Of a stretch of DNA of 64,000 nt, positions 1 through 10,197 are shown piece by piece. The notes beneath the pieces are model-generated. The model saw nothing but the letters and a program-made list of their open reading frames with translations. It did not search any database and was not told the origin of the DNA. This DNA comes from Gammaproteobacteria bacterium (GTDB lineage: Bacteria; Pseudomonadota; Gammaproteobacteria; Ga0077554; Ga007554): contig JAKFXX010000004.1 in the NCBI GenBank assembly GCA_021731145.1, positions 1-64,000 of the forward strand, written 5' to 3'. The translations under genes and the position numbers were made by a program. The first letter of the stretch is position 1. Every line of letters starts with the position of its first letter.

Positions 1-352
1 TCCCCATGCAGGGGAGGGCGGGCATTTGGGAAGCGAGGATGAGGATGTTATCGCACCCGTGCTGGAACAGCTGCGTACCGAAGACATGCACTTGACCGGT
101 CCCCTGCCCGCCGACACCCTGTTCATCCCCAAATACCTGAAAACTGCCGACGCGGTACTGGCCATGTATCACGATCAGGGGCTGCCGGTGCTTAAATATG
201 CGGGTTTTGGCCGTGCGGTCAACATCACCCTCGGCCTGCCGATCATCCGCACTTCGGTGGATCATGGTACAGCGCTGGATCTGGCGGGTACGGGCAGGGC
301 CGATACCGGCAGCCTGGAAGCGGCCATTCAGGCTGCGTTGGAGATGATTTAG
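1..352 (+). CDS. pdxA: 4-hydroxythreonine-4-phosphate dehydrogenase, C-terminal part
   Basis: PdxA oxidises 4-phosphohydroxy-L-threonine in the DXP-dependent route to pyridoxal phosphate. The gene is cut by the window edge. Reading from base 2 gives [10 protein letters not shown], the glycine- and histidine-rich PdxA motif, followed by [11 protein letters not shown] and a C-terminal [19 protein letters not shown] block, which carry the metal and substrate ligands of the family. The frame ends at a TAG at 350-352. The TTG at base 26 is an internal leucine codon, not a start. Upstream context lies outside the window; a hairpin follows directly. Confidence 0.95.
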   Translation, partial: PHAGEGGHLGSEDEDVIAPVLEQLRTEDMHLTGPLPADTLFIPKYLKTADAVLAMYHDQGLPVLKYAGFGRAVNITLGLPIIRTSVDHGTALDLAGTGRADTGSLEAAIQAALEMI

Positions 353-373
353 TTTTAAGCGGTGGTACACCGT

Positions 374-400
374 GGGGCAATTAATCGCCCCTATTTTCTT
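374..400 (+). terminator. Probable intrinsic terminator after pdxA
   Basis: GGGGC (374-378) pairs with GCCCC (387-391) across an 8-nt loop and is followed by a short T-rich stretch (TATTTTCTT). The stem is short, so termination may be partial. Confidence 0.5.
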
Positions 401-447
401 GTTGATGTTATAATTAATTTACTTTATCAATTGGTTGCGTGATTTTT

Positions 448-966
448 ATGGATGTCCAGAAAAGCCGTTCGCTGAATTTGCTAGGTAGTCTGATTTTTTG
501 GAGCCGCTGGCTGCAGGCGCCTCTGTATCTTGGGTTGATTGTTGCCCAAGGTGTCTATGTCTTTCATTTCATGGTTGAGCTTGAGCATCTGGTCGTCAAG
601 ACTGCGACCATTGGCGAGGCCGAAATCATGCTGGTGGTGCTCGGTCTGATCGACGTGGTGATGATCGCCAACCTGTTGATCATGGTGATCGTCGGCGGCT
701 ATGAGACCTTTGTTTCCAGGCTCTATAAAGAGGAACACCCGGATCATCCCGAGTGGTTGAGCCACGTTAATGCCAGTACCATGAAGATCAAGTTGTCCAT
801 GGCGCTGATCGGCATTTCCTCCATCCACCTGCTCAAGACCTTCATCAATGCCCCGCATTTGGAAGAAAAAACCATGTTGTGGCAAGTCGTTATCCATCTC
901 ACCTTCGTCGTCTCCGCCGTGGCAATGGCGTATACCGACAAATTGATGCAGAAACCAGCGCATTAG
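448..966 (+). CDS. yqhA: UPF0114 family inner-membrane protein (YqhA-like)
   Basis: A 172-residue membrane protein of the UPF0114/YqhA family, whose function is unknown. Hydrophobic segments lie near residues 23-41, 60-80, 110-130 and 140-158. The family-typical stretch [10 protein letters not shown] and the loop [18 protein letters not shown] are both present. Length matches the family (about 165-175 residues). The ATG at 448 is preferred over the upstream in-frame GTG at 439, because the conserved part begins just after it. It appears to be monocistronic, between the pdxA terminator and a repeat-rich gap. Confidence 0.85.
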   Translation: MDVQKSRSLNLLGSLIFWSRWLQAPLYLGLIVAQGVYVFHFMVELEHLVVKTATIGEAEIMLVVLGLIDVVMIANLLIMVIVGGYETFVSRLYKEEHPDHPEWLSHVNASTMKIKLSMALIGISSIHLLKTFINAPHLEEKTMLWQVVIHLTFVVSAVAMAYTDKLMQKPAH

Positions 967-1067
967 TTCTGCTGTGTCATAGGCCGATCAGATGCAGGTT
1001 GGGTCAAGTGTAGCGACCCAATATTGCTCCAGGCTATGACTCATTGGGTCCGGAGCTTGCGCTCCTT
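966..1067. repeat. Remnants of two dispersed inverted-repeat elements
   Basis: Right after the yqhA stop, bases 966-997 resemble the left end of the hairpin element at 48937-49079 (TTCTGCTGTGTCA against TTCTACTGTGTCA, then GATCA..GATGCAG). Bases 997-1067 align with the element at 19677-19764: GGTTGGGTCAAG, then ACCCAA.ATTG, then GGGTCC.GAGCTTGCGCTCC. The right terminal repeat of that second element is missing here. These look like non-coding, MITE-like remnants. Confidence 0.65.
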
Positions 1068-1442
1068 CGACTGCATGGCCGCTCTTTGGCTGCGGCACTC
1101 GTGCATCCATGCACGTCGGATGCAGGCCACTCCTGTGCATCCTGCGCCCCAGCCTGAAAACGGCTTTTTCTCTCCCCCTGCTTTTAGTCCTGCCCCGGTT
1201 CTAGGCGCATTTTGCGCTTGTTCCTCTTATCTCTCAAACCGCTGAAAAAACGCTTTTTCCCGGCAGCTATCCCATTTCTTGATTTTCCTTAAGTCTATTT
1301 ATTTTTCTGCCGATACCCTCACCAGGGAAATTGTGTACGTTTCTAGCCCAGCGGGCTGCCAGGTTCACGGTCTTTGCGGGAAAGGCTAAAAATTGGATGG
1401 TGTCCCATGACCATATGAGTGAGTAGTTGAGGATATAAAGAT
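967..1442. other. 476-bp gap between yqhA and pilG
   Basis: No gene is supported here. The first 100 bp are repeat remnants. The middle (about 1070-1250) shows no codon structure, and its short open frame has no recognisable product. The right part carries a possible flagellar-type sigma-28 promoter (1289-1316) and the leader of the pil-chp operon. GAGG at 1429-1432 serves as ribosome binding site for pilG. Confidence 0.6.
1289..1316 (+). promoter_or_regulatory. Possible sigma-28 (FliA)-type promoter of pil-chp
   Basis: GCCGATAC at 1309-1316 differs from the FliA -10 element (GCCGATAA) at one position. TTAAGTCT at 1289-1296 resembles the -35 element (TAAAGTTT), with a 12-bp spacer instead of the usual 11. 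It lies about 125 bp upstream of pilG. Weak evidence from one site only. Confidence 0.3.
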
Positions 1443-1928
1443 ATGACGGGAAATGACATCGTGGAACACGACTGTGTTGGCATCAAGGTGATGGTGATCG
1501 ATGATAGCAAAACAATACGCCGCACAGCGGAAATTATTTTGCAAAAAGCCGGGTGCGAGGTTTTCACGGCGACAGATGGCTTCGAGTCGCTGGCGCTGAT
1601 TGCGGATCATAAGCCAGACATCATTTTTGTTGACATCATGATGCCGCGCCTGGACGGTTATCAGACCTGCGCGCTCATCAAGCATAACCTCGTTTTTCAA
1701 AACACACCGGTCATCATGCTGTCCAGCAAGGATGGTCTGTTTGACAAGGCGCGTGGTCGCATCGTTGGCGCGGAAGAATATGTCACCAAGCCTTTTACCA
1801 GTGACGAGTTGCTGGGAGCGGTCAAGCGTCATGTGCGACGGAAGGACACGGAGGGCAGTGCATTTGGCGAGGATGTTCCTGTTGTGTCTCTGGGGTTTGA
1901 AAGCGAGCAGGCCGTGCTTCCCGTGTAG
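1443..1928 (+). CDS. pilG: Twitching-motility response regulator PilG
   Basis: Single-domain CheY-like receiver of the Pil-Chp pathway, which controls type IV pilus extension. The receiver spans residues 15-130. The acidic pocket is in VIDDSK (D20-D21), the phosphoacceptor is D64 in FVDIMMP, and the conserved lysine is in VTKPF. At 161 residues it is longer than typical PilG (about 135) because of a C-terminal tail of about 30 residues with no recognisable motif. It is the first gene of the pilGHIJ-chpA-chpC operon, which gives PilG its identity over other receivers. Confidence 0.88.
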   Translation: MTGNDIVEHDCVGIKVMVIDDSKTIRRTAEIILQKAGCEVFTATDGFESLALIADHKPDIIFVDIMMPRLDGYQTCALIKHNLVFQNTPVIMLSSKDGLFDKARGRIVGAEEYVTKPFTSDELLGAVKRHVRRKDTEGSAFGEDVPVVSLGFESEQAVLPV

Positions 1929-1930
1929 GC

Positions 1931-1956
1931 ATTGCGCCACCCGTAAAGGGCGCAAT
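1931..1956 (+). other. Hairpin between pilG and pilH
   Basis: ATTGCGCC (1931-1938) pairs with GGGCGCAAT (1948-1956). A second small stem (TCACC/GGTGA) follows at about 1965-1981. There is no T-run, so this is more likely an attenuating or mRNA-stabilising structure than a full terminator. It separates pilG from the rest of the operon by 161 bp. Confidence 0.4.
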
Positions 1957-2089
1957 GTCTCATTGTCACCTTCACGGTGATCACGGGTGGGACAACGTGA
2001 CGGGGTTGTAGCAGGTTTTTGGAATGAGTGGTGTTTTGCCGCGTTTTTTATTTTAGAACTATCCAACAGTGTATTACAGGAGATTTGAA

Positions 2090-2455
2090 ATGGCTCGTAT
2101 ATTGATTGTGGATGATTCGCCGACGGAAATGCATGTGCTGAAAACCATGCTGGAAAAGAATGGCCATCAGACGCTGGGTGCCAGTAATGCGGAAGAGGGT
2201 ATCGCAAAATCAAAATCGGAAAAACCGGATCTGATTTTGATGGATGTCGTCATGCCCGGCACCAATGGTTTTCAGGCCACGCGCCAACTTACTAAAGACC
2301 CGGAAACCGCCTCTATTCCAGTCATTATCGTCACCACCAAGGATCAGGAAACCGATAAGGTGTGGGGGCTGCGTCAGGGTGCCAAGGATTATCTCACCAA
2401 ACCGGTGGACGAGTCTGCGTTGATAGTGAAAGTCAAGGCGGCGATGGGGGGTTAA
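2090..2455 (+). CDS. pilH: Twitching-motility response regulator PilH
   Basis: Second CheY-like receiver of the Pil-Chp system, thought to oppose PilG and favour pilus retraction. It has 121 residues, a normal PilH length. The motifs are ILIVDDSPTE at residues 4-13, D52 in LMDVVMPG as phosphoacceptor, and YLTKPVD near the C terminus. The start at 2090 is chosen because AGGAGA (2078-2083) lies 6 bases upstream; an in-frame ATG at 2069 would add seven residues without a binding site. It ends 4 bp before pilI. Confidence 0.92.
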   Translation: MARILIVDDSPTEMHVLKTMLEKNGHQTLGASNAEEGIAKSKSEKPDLILMDVVMPGTNGFQATRQLTKDPETASIPVIIVTTKDQETDKVWGLRQGAKDYLTKPVDESALIVKVKAAMGG

Positions 2456-2459
2456 TCTC

Positions 2460-3011
2460 ATGATGCCGCTTGTCGCTAGCCACACCCCCTATGAAATGCT
2501 GCGCGAGATTGAGCGGCGCAGTCTTGAGACGGGCGCTGAGTTGCCCAAGGAAGAGAAACATAAAGCGGCGTGGCACGGGGTGGCTTTTGTATTGGATCAT
2601 AACCTTCTGCTGGCACCGCTGCATGATGTGCAGGAAGTCCTGGATTGCCCTCCGTTAACAATGGTGCCGCGGACCAAAGGCTGGTTGCGGGGCATTGCCA
2701 ATGTGCGTGGCCGTTTATTGCCGGTCATTGACCTGAATGTATACCTGGGTGGTGATGCGACGCCGTTGCGCGGCAACAACCGGATTCTGATTGTGCAATA
2801 CGGCGTACTGTCAGCAGGGCTGCTGGTTGATGATGTGCTGGGACAACGGCATTTTCTGGACGAAGACCGCTGCCCGCTACCGACGCTGGAAGCGGGGGGG
2901 GTAATGGACTATGTGCGGCCCTTTGCTTATCACAGGGACGGCGACGTTTGGCTGGTGTTTGATATGACTAAATTAGTGACATCGTCCCGGTTTCTGCAGG
3001 CGGCAGAGTAA
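2460..3011 (+). CDS. pilI: CheW-like coupling protein PilI
   Basis: A 183-residue cytoplasmic adaptor with one CheW domain (about residues 38-175) that links the receptor PilJ to the kinase ChpA. Visible family motifs are WLRGIANVRGRLLPVIDL (strand and turn of the CheW fold) and GLLVDDVLG. The N-terminal 35 residues form the helical extension seen in PilI proteins. It lies 4 bp after pilH and 42 bp before pilJ, so it is presumably co-transcribed. Confidence 0.9.
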   Translation: MMPLVASHTPYEMLREIERRSLETGAELPKEEKHKAAWHGVAFVLDHNLLLAPLHDVQEVLDCPPLTMVPRTKGWLRGIANVRGRLLPVIDLNVYLGGDATPLRGNNRILIVQYGVLSAGLLVDDVLGQRHFLDEDRCPLPTLEAGGVMDYVRPFAYHRDGDVWLVFDMTKLVTSSRFLQAAE

Positions 3012-3053
3012 CCAGGTATTCCCGGGAATTTTTTAATCGTAGAGGGTTTTGGC

Positions 3054-4820
3054 ATGAAGATAAGCGGGTTAAAGAACGCAAGCGGGCTTATGAATATAAG
3101 CATGCTCAAGAACATGGGTGTGAACGCCTTGCTGTGGTTTCTGATGGGGTTGATGTCGCTGGCGGTGGTAAGCATTGGTGCGTTCGGATTTTACAGCACT
3201 TACAAGGAGCAGGTGTTGGTCGTGGAAGCGGTGGATGAGGGCGAATTGGCTATCAAGATGCTCGATCAGGTGCAGGAGGCAACCATCTCGCTGAATAGAG
3301 AGCTGGAGGCATGGAAGAATATCCTGCTCAGAGGCGAAAAGCCCGAGGATTATAAAAAATATCTGGAGATGTTTGAGAAGGAAGGAGCCAAGGCCGACTC
3401 AAAACTAAAAGCGGCAAAGCAACTGATGACGAATCGTGCCGGGCTGGATGCCGCACTGGTGGATGCGGTGCTAAAGAAGCATGAGGAGCAGATTGCGGCG
3501 TATCGCGAGGCCCTGAAGAGCTATGACCCCGCTCGTCCTTTCGAAACCGCCCACACGGCGGATGATTCTGTTCGTGGCTTATTCGGTGCCACGTGGGAGA
3601 AGATGGATGTCCTAAAAAATAAAATAGACGCATACATTCCTCAGCGTCTTGAGTTTGATAGAAAAGACGCACAAGAAGCATTCGATAACAGCCGTGTAGT
3701 TTTCATCGCGGTGGTGATTCTGGCATTGGTGTTGACGTTCGCTCTTGCCTTTCCAATTAGAAAGGGTGTCAATCAGGCCATTAATAAAGTGAACACCCTG
3801 CTTGCCGACGCCGAACGGCAGAACCGCCGCAACCAGGACGCGATTTTGCGCTTGCTGGATGAGGTGGCCGATCTGGCGGATGGCGATCTGACCAAAAAGC
3901 CTGTAGTGACGGAGGATTTCACCGGCGCTATCGCTGACTCGCTGGGGTACGCTATCGACACGCTGCGCGGGCTGGTGGGATCGATCAACACCACGGCGGT
4001 GAAGGTGGCTTCCGCCGCAACGGAAACCCAATCGACCGCGCTGCGGCTCACCGAGGCCAGTGATCAGCAGGCGCAGGAAATTGAGACTGCGGGTGTGGCG
4101 ATTTACGAGATGACGAAATCCAGTGAACGCGTATCGGCGAATGCCGCGCAGTCGACGGCGGTGGCGCAACAGTCAGTGGATATCGCAAAGAAGGGTGCGG
4201 AGACAGTGCAGGGCACCATTCAGGGTATGGAATCCATTCGCGAGCAGATTCAGGAAACCTCGAAACGTATCAAGCGTCTGGGTGAAAGCTCCCAGGAGAT
4301 CGGTGAGATTGTGGGCCTGATTAATGACATTGCCGATCAGACTAACATTCTCGCGTTGAATGCCTCTATTCAGGCGGCAATGGCAGGCGAGGCGGGACGC
4401 GGCTTCTCGGTGGTGGCAGATGAAGTGCAACGCTTGTCCGAGCGTGTTGCGAACTCCACCAAGCAGATTGGAACGTTGGTGAAAACCATTCAAACCGATA
4501 CCAACGAGGCGGTGATTTCCATGGAAAAGAGCACCTCTGGTGTGGTGGCGGGTACGCAGTTGGCGCAGGGTGCAGGTAAGGCGCTCGAAGAGATCGAGAG
4601 CGTGTCCGGGAACCTTGCCCGCTTGATTGGCGACATTGCCGAAGCAGCCAATCAGCAGACGATGATGGCAAGCACGGTATCCAGCACCATGAAGATGATT
4701 CAGGATGTCACCACGCAGACATCGCAAGGCACCAAGCAAGCTGCGGCGTCCATCGGTGAGTTGACGGGCATGGCGGGTGAATTGCGGAAATCGGTGGCTG
4801 GCTTCAAGCTGCCCGCGTGA
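3054..4820 (+). CDS. pilJ: Methyl-accepting chemotaxis protein PilJ
   Basis: Inner-membrane receptor of the Pil-Chp system, 588 residues. A first membrane helix lies near residues 23-45 and a second near 216-238, with a helical periplasmic sensor domain between them. A HAMP-like region and a long cytoplasmic coiled coil follow. The signalling tip is [20 protein letters not shown] followed by [18 protein letters not shown], the PilJ version of the receptor hairpin. Because no cheR- or cheB-like gene lies in this operon, how its methylation is handled is unclear. GAGGG just upstream supports the start. Confidence 0.93.
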   Translation: MKISGLKNASGLMNISMLKNMGVNALLWFLMGLMSLAVVSIGAFGFYSTYKEQVLVVEAVDEGELAIKMLDQVQEATISLNRELEAWKNILLRGEKPEDYKKYLEMFEKEGAKADSKLKAAKQLMTNRAGLDAALVDAVLKKHEEQIAAYREALKSYDPARPFETAHTADDSVRGLFGATWEKMDVLKNKIDAYIPQRLEFDRKDAQEAFDNSRVVFIAVVILALVLTFALAFPIRKGVNQAINKVNTLLADAERQNRRNQDAILRLLDEVADLADGDLTKKPVVTEDFTGAIADSLGYAIDTLRGLVGSINTTAVKVASAATETQSTALRLTEASDQQAQEIETAGVAIYEMTKSSERVSANAAQSTAVAQQSVDIAKKGAETVQGTIQGMESIREQIQETSKRIKRLGESSQEIGEIVGLINDIADQTNILALNASIQAAMAGEAGRGFSVVADEVQRLSERVANSTKQIGTLVKTIQTDTNEAVISMEKSTSGVVAGTQLAQGAGKALEEIESVSGNLARLIGDIAEAANQQTMMASTVSSTMKMIQDVTTQTSQGTKQAAASIGELTGMAGELRKSVAGFKLPA

Positions 4821-4886
4821 TAGCGGCAGAGCGCAGCACCCTGCCTCTGGGGGTTGGGAAATACTTGATTACAAAAAGGTGAGCGC

Positions 4887-7800
4887 ATGATATCGGCGGA
4901 GCATATGGATTATGGCGTCCTGAAGTGGGTAAAGGGTGAGATTGAAGTAAACCTGCAACAGGCGCAACGGGCATTGGGGGTGTTCCGGGAGCATCCTGCC
5001 GAGGCGGCACAAATCGACTTGTGCATCACTTTGCTGCATCAGGTGCGTGGCGCGTTGCAAATGCTGGATCTCACAGAGGCATTTGCACTTGCCAGGGAAA
5101 TGGAGCAGGCGGTCCGTGTGCTTGCCGGGGATGAAAGCCGACGCAAGGGTTGGGTCTATGACACCCTGATGCGCGCCATGTCGGAATTGCCACTCTATCT
5201 GACCGGGCTGCAGGACGCCCAAGCGGATAGCCCTCAGCCCTTTTTGCCGCTGATCAACGATTTGCGCGTGGCCACCGGTGCCTCGGTGCTTTCAGAGAGC
5301 ATGGTGTTTGGTCCGGCGGTTATCCCCACTGTTCCTCCACATAGCCCCGATACGCAAGACACGCTGACGCCGGATGTCAAGGCATTGGCGCATCAGCTAC
5401 GTCCGGTGTATCAGGCGGGTTTGCTGGTGTGGTACCGCGATGCCGGCAATAAAGCGGCATTGCGGCGGCTGTTGCAGGTGGCTGTACAGTTGCAGCGGGC
5501 GTGTCCTGAAGAAGGCCTGTGGCGAGTGTCCGAGGCGTTGATTGAAAGGTTGCTGGCTGAAACGCTTGAAACCAACAATGCCATCAAGTTGCTGCTGGGG
5601 CAAGTGGAGCGCCAAATAGGCCGGGTCATGGTGGCGGGGGCGGAGGAGTTGCGCGATCACCCGCCCGCCGATCTCATAAAAAATCTGCTCTATTACATTG
5701 CCTATGCCGACACGCAAAGTGAGCAAGCTGGTGATATGGCTGTTTCTGCCGGTGCCGATATGCCGCAGCATACTCGCGGTGGAGTGGACGCTGCCAACCC
5801 CGGCTTGCTGGAAATCGCTGCGGCTGCAGTCAAGGATGAGCTGGCATGGGCCAAGACCAAACTGGACGGCTTCGCGCGTGCCGGTGGACGTCATACCCCG
5901 CAAGAGTTGCGTGTGATAGCCGGTGTGTTGTCCAGGGTGTCAAACACCCTGGATATGCTGGGCCGCTGGGAGCTGCGTCAGCGCGTGCGGCAGCAGACTG
6001 GTGTGCTCGATGCGATGCTGGAAGGGGGTGCCATCATCAACGACCCCCGCCTCCTGGAAGTGGCCAACGCCTTGCTGTATGTGGAATCGCTGTTGCGCGA
6101 TGTCCAGATGCCGGAGGCGGCGGACTCTGAAAGCCGCTCCGGTGAAGTCGTAGGCAGCCCGGAAGCTGTAAAAGCCGGGACCGCAGAGTATCACGATTTG
6201 TGTCGCGCCGTTATCCGCGAAATAATGATTGATATGGGCAAGGTGAAGGACGATATCATGGCCTTTACCAAGGCACCTGGTCAGCATGAATTGATCGGCT
6301 CCGCGCCCGCTGTGCTGCACCGTATCATTGGCAGTTTGAAAATGCTGTCGCTGAAGCGTCCGGAAGACTTGTTGAAATCAGGTTATCACTATATCCGGCG
6401 CGAGTTAATCGAACGCAAGATCACGCCATCCCTTGATGCGCTGGACATCTTGGCTGACATGCTGACCAGCACTGAGTTTTACCTGGATACCCTGACCGAA
6501 AGCCAGATGAGCCTTGATTCCCTGCTGGATCTGGCTGAAGGCAATGCTGTCGTTTTAGGTTATCCGGTGGATACAGTGGATGATTTCCCGCTGGATGCCA
6601 TGATTCAATCTGCGGTGTCTGAAGAGCCCGCTGCTTTTGAAACCACCCCCTTAATGGCAGACGCCGAAGTGTTGGTCCTACCGCCGGTTTCGGACAGTAT
6701 CGTCCTGAACGTGGGCAGCGCCGATCCGGAGGAAGATTATGCTGTGGCGGGTGCTGTCGAGGCCGTTCAGTTATCACCCGTCGCGCGCACCCAGGAGGAG
6801 GAAGACGCAGACGAGGTGATGGAAGTATTTATCGAAGAAGTGGGCGAGGAGCTGGCCGCTATTGCGCAACATTATCCTCAGTGGAGACAGGACACGAGCA
6901 ACCATGAGGCGCTCAAGAATATTCGCCGTTCATTCCATACCCTGAAAGGCAGCGGCAGGCTGGTGGGTGCGAACGTAATTGGCGAGGTCGCCTGGGCCAT
7001 CGAGCATTTGTTGAACAAGGTGATAGATGGCGAAGTTCCCGTTACGCTGCCACTGTTCGATGTGGTGGAGCATGCCCAAGCGGTTATGCCAGCGCTGCTG
7101 GAGCAATTCCAGCATGTTAAAACAAATATGGATATCGGCGCGGATATCCAGGCATTGATAGACCGGACGCAGGCAGTGGCCTCCCCTGCGCCGATCTTGG
7201 GTGAGCATGTTAATGACGTTCCCGATGCGGCGGTAATGCAACACGAAATCACGGCAGCCGCCTTTCCCATGGAGCAGGAGGCGGTTATTGACCCTGTTTT
7301 GCTGGATATCTTCAGAACCGAATCCAACGGACGTTTGGAAGAGGTGCAGCGGTTTATCGATGCCTGCGGTCAGGCCAAAAAAGGCCAGGTGACGGAGCCG
7401 CTGATGCGTAATTTGCATACCCTCCAAGGCAGTGCGCATATGGCGGGCTTTAAGGACATCGGAGATCTCGGCGGCTTGTTCGAAAAGCTCGTCAACACGA
7501 TTCATCGCAATCACGGCGAGGTCACGGAGGCGGAGTTGCTCGCTTTGGGTGATTTCAGTGAGGTGTTCCATGAAATGGTGCACCTGGAGAATCCGCTCGC
7601 TCAGTCCCCGGGAAAGACGGCGGCACTGGAAAAAATTTCTTTCCTGACACGCCGCGCGCAGCACCTTCTTGATGCCGCTGCTATAGAGGCAGGCTCCTCT
7701 GCGGAAGTCGAAACGCCCTATGTGTTGAATGATGGGACATCGGGCGGCGGCGATGAAGTGCGCGAAATTTTTCTCGAAGAGGCGGCGGAAATTCTGGGTA

Positions 7801-10184
7801 ATACGGAATCCCTGCTGCAAAGCTGGATGCGCGCGCCGGATTTGCTCGGGCCGGTGGCAAGGCTGGAACGCGAGCTGCATACCTTCAAGGGCGGTGCCCG
7901 CATGGCGGGAATCAGCGCCATGGGTGATCTCAGCCATAGCTTCGAATCTTTGCTGAGCGCCATCGTGACGGGTGATGTTGCCGCCACTGATGAGATTTTC
8001 CAGACATTCCAGCAGACCCATGACCGGCTGCAAGCGATGCTGGAACAGGCGCTGTTGCGCTTGCCGGTTGAACCGGTGCCAGATTTGGCTGCCAGGATGG
8101 AAGCGTTGGCCAGGCATGAAGGCATTGAGTCGGCTCAGTCGTCTGATGCGGCACTTGTGGAAGAGAGCACGGATGAGAGTATTGTTCTGTCTTCGGTAAT
8201 GCTGGAAGCAGTTGCCGACGATGTACAGGCAGAGGCAGGCTTCAATCCGGCTCCTGCGAACAATACCCAGTTGCCTGTTGACGCTACGGGGGCCGCCCCA
8301 GAGCCGGCATGGCTGATCCCCAAGCCATCTACCGAGCAAATCCGTGTGCGCGCCGATCTGCTGGACAGCCTGGTAAACCAGGCCGGAGAGTTGAGCATTT
8401 CCCGCTCCCGTCTGGAGCAACAGATTAATGGCTTCCATGCAGGCTTGACGGAAATGAAACAGACGGTTTCACGTTTGCGTGATCAACTGCGTAAGCTGGA
8501 TATGGAAACCGAGGCGCAAATTCTGTTCCGTCATCAGGAAGCAGGGTTGCAGGGGCAGGATTTCGATCCGCTGGAGTTTGACCGCTTCTCGATGTTGCAA
8601 CAGTTGTCGCGCAGCATGATGGAGTCAACCGCCGATCTTGCCAGCATTCAGGATCAATTGGAAAAGCAGGCTGGAGATTCGGAAACCGTGCTGTTGCAAC
8701 AGGCGCGTCTCAACACCGAGTTGCAGGAGGGCATGATGCGCACCCGCATGCTGCCCTTCGCGGGTATAGCGTCACGCCTGCGCCGGGTAGTGCGGCAAAC
8801 AGCGCAGGAGGTGGGTAAGCCGGTTGAATTGCAGGTCATCGGTGAAGACCTTGAAATGGACCGCACCGTGCTCGATAGAATGGCGGGTCCCCTGGAACAC
8901 ATGGTACGCAATGCCGTCGATCACGGCATTGAAGATTCAGCCGCCCGGCGTGCGCAGGGCAAGCCCGAGATGGGCGTGATTACCCTGCAACTTGCCAAGG
9001 AAGGCACGGAAATGGTGCTGCGGCTGGCGGATGATGGGCGAGGCCTGGATCTGGCGGCCATCCGCCGCAAGGCCGTTGAGCGTGGCCTGCTGGGCGTAAA
9101 CACCGTTATTGATGACTACAACCTGATGCAATTCGTGCTCGAATCAGGGTTCAGCACCGCCTCGCAAGTTACGCAGATTTCCGGGCGCGGTGTGGGTATG
9201 GATGTGGTGAATAACGAGATCAAGCAGCTCGGCGGCAGCCTGCAAATTGAATCCGTCGTGGGCACAGGCAGCCGGTTCACGGTGCGCCTGCCGGTGGCAT
9301 TATCCATCACCCAGGCGCTGGTCGTAGGAGAAGGTGAGCACATCTACGCCATTCCCCATTCCAGTATCGATGGCGTGATGCGCGTCAGCTACGAAACGCT
9401 CATGCAGGCGCATGCGAACGACGCACCTACATTTGAGTACGGCGGCGCCCATTACTCATTGCAATCGTTAAACGGGCTGTTGAGTGGTGGTGCGCATTCC
9501 CTTCCTGAAAAAGAGACTCGGCATCTATTGCTGATGGTGCATGGCAGCGGTCAGCGTGTGGCATTGCGGGTGAATTCGGTCATGGAAAACCGCGAAGTCG
9601 TCGTCAAATCCTTGGGGCTGCAGTTGAGCACTGTGCGCGGCATCATGGGCGCCACTATCATGGGTGATGGTGGTGTGGTGTTGATTCTCGATATCCCTGT
9701 ATTACTGCGCCTGGGTTTGATTGCCGAGCAGTCGCAGGGGTTGACGCCGGAAACGAAAGTCGCCGCGCGGCCATCGGGAAGCGGGATTATCAACGTCATG
9801 GTGGTGGACGATTCAATTACCGTTCGCAAGGTTACCTCGCGTCTGCTGGAGCGCAATCAGATGAAGGTGCTCACCGCGAAGGATGGGGTGGACGCGCTGG
9901 AGGCGCTACAGCATCAGATACCTGATGTCATGCTTCTGGACATCGAGATGCCGCGCATGGATGGTTATGAGCTGGCCTCGGTTATTCGCAATGACGAACG
10001 CCTCAAGCATATCCCCATTATCATGATTACCTCTCGCACTGGCGAGAAACATCGCGAGCACGCCAGGCGCATAGGCGTGAACGAATATCTGGGCAAGCCC
10101 TATCAGGAAAGTGAATTGCTCGATCATATCCGCGCACTGGTCAGTGGCCAGGCGGCGAATAACGACTTGAGCATGGCAGTCTAA
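4887..10184 (+). CDS. chpA: Hybrid CheA-type histidine kinase ChpA (PilL)
   Basis: Central kinase of the Pil-Chp pathway, 1765 residues; known ChpA proteins reach about 2500. The N-terminal 600 residues are helical FimL-like repeats without a clear phosphoacceptor. Three Hpt domains have histidines in FHTLKGSGR (about 683), LHTLQGSAHMAG (about 844) and LHTFKGGARMAG (about 997). Then come the dimerisation region, the ATPase with its N box EHMVRNAVDHGIE (about 1336), ADDGRGLD (about 1380) and SGRGVGMDVV (about 1431), a CheW-like domain (about 1470-1610), and a terminal receiver with VVDDS and the phosphoacceptor in LLDIEMP (about 1683). It reads through without interruption. It lies 66 bp after pilJ and 13 bp before chpC. 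Confidence 0.93.
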   Translation: MISAEHMDYGVLKWVKGEIEVNLQQAQRALGVFREHPAEAAQIDLCITLLHQVRGALQMLDLTEAFALAREMEQAVRVLAGDESRRKGWVYDTLMRAMSELPLYLTGLQDAQADSPQPFLPLINDLRVATGASVLSESMVFGPAVIPTVPPHSPDTQDTLTPDVKALAHQLRPVYQAGLLVWYRDAGNKAALRRLLQVAVQLQRACPEEGLWRVSEALIERLLAETLETNNAIKLLLGQVERQIGRVMVAGAEELRDHPPADLIKNLLYYIAYADTQSEQAGDMAVSAGADMPQHTRGGVDAANPGLLEIAAAAVKDELAWAKTKLDGFARAGGRHTPQELRVIAGVLSRVSNTLDMLGRWELRQRVRQQTGVLDAMLEGGAIINDPRLLEVANALLYVESLLRDVQMPEAADSESRSGEVVGSPEAVKAGTAEYHDLCRAVIREIMIDMGKVKDDIMAFTKAPGQHELIGSAPAVLHRIIGSLKMLSLKRPEDLLKSGYHYIRRELIERKITPSLDALDILADMLTSTEFYLDTLTESQMSLDSLLDLAEGNAVVLGYPVDTVDDFPLDAMIQSAVSEEPAAFETTPLMADAEVLVLPPVSDSIVLNVGSADPEEDYAVAGAVEAVQLSPVARTQEEEDADEVMEVFIEEVGEELAAIAQHYPQWRQDTSNHEALKNIRRSFHTLKGSGRLVGANVIGEVAWAIEHLLNKVIDGEVPVTLPLFDVVEHAQAVMPALLEQFQHVKTNMDIGADIQALIDRTQAVASPAPILGEHVNDVPDAAVMQHEITAAAFPMEQEAVIDPVLLDIFRTESNGRLEEVQRFIDACGQAKKGQVTEPLMRNLHTLQGSAHMAGFKDIGDLGGLFEKLVNTIHRNHGEVTEAELLALGDFSEVFHEMVHLENPLAQSPGKTAALEKISFLTRRAQHLLDAAAIEAGSSAEVETPYVLNDGTSGGGDEVREIFLEEAAEILGNTESLLQSWMRAPDLLGPVARLERELHTFKGGARMAGISAMGDLSHSFESLLSAIVTGDVAATDEIFQTFQQTHDRLQAMLEQALLRLPVEPVPDLAARMEALARHEGIESAQSSDAALVEESTDESIVLSSVMLEAVADDVQAEAGFNPAPANNTQLPVDATGAAPEPAWLIPKPSTEQIRVRADLLDSLVNQAGELSISRSRLEQQINGFHAGLTEMKQTVSRLRDQLRKLDMETEAQILFRHQEAGLQGQDFDPLEFDRFSMLQQLSRSMMESTADLASIQDQLEKQAGDSETVLLQQARLNTELQEGMMRTRMLPFAGIASRLRRVVRQTAQEVGKPVELQVIGEDLEMDRTVLDRMAGPLEHMVRNAVDHGIEDSAARRAQGKPEMGVITLQLAKEGTEMVLRLADDGRGLDLAAIRRKAVERGLLGVNTVIDDYNLMQFVLESGFSTASQVTQISGRGVGMDVVNNEIKQLGGSLQIESVVGTGSRFTVRLPVALSITQALVVGEGEHIYAIPHSSIDGVMRVSYETLMQAHANDAPTFEYGGAHYSLQSLNGLLSGGAHSLPEKETRHLLLMVHGSGQRVALRVNSVMENREVVVKSLGLQLSTVRGIMGATIMGDGGVVLILDIPVLLRLGLIAEQSQGLTPETKVAARPSGSGIINVMVVDDSITVRKVTSRLLERNQMKVLTAKDGVDALEALQHQIPDVMLLDIEMPRMDGYELASVIRNDERLKHIPIIMITSRTGEKHREHARRIGVNEYLGKPYQESELLDHIRALVSGQAANNDLSMAV

Positions 10185-10197
10185 AAGGAGAGGATGG

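Noticed and set aside
1024-1245. 73-codon frame in the yqhA-pilG gap
   Set aside because: It overlaps repeat remnants and gives a Pro/Ser/His-rich product without family resemblance.
1320-1442. c-di-GMP (GEMM) riboswitch before pilG
   Set aside because: Such switches occur before pilus genes, but the conserved CGCAAAGCC-type core is not present here.
6930-8438. 502-codon open frame opposite chpA
   Set aside because: The mirror of Hpt-domain coding sequence; no homology or start signal.
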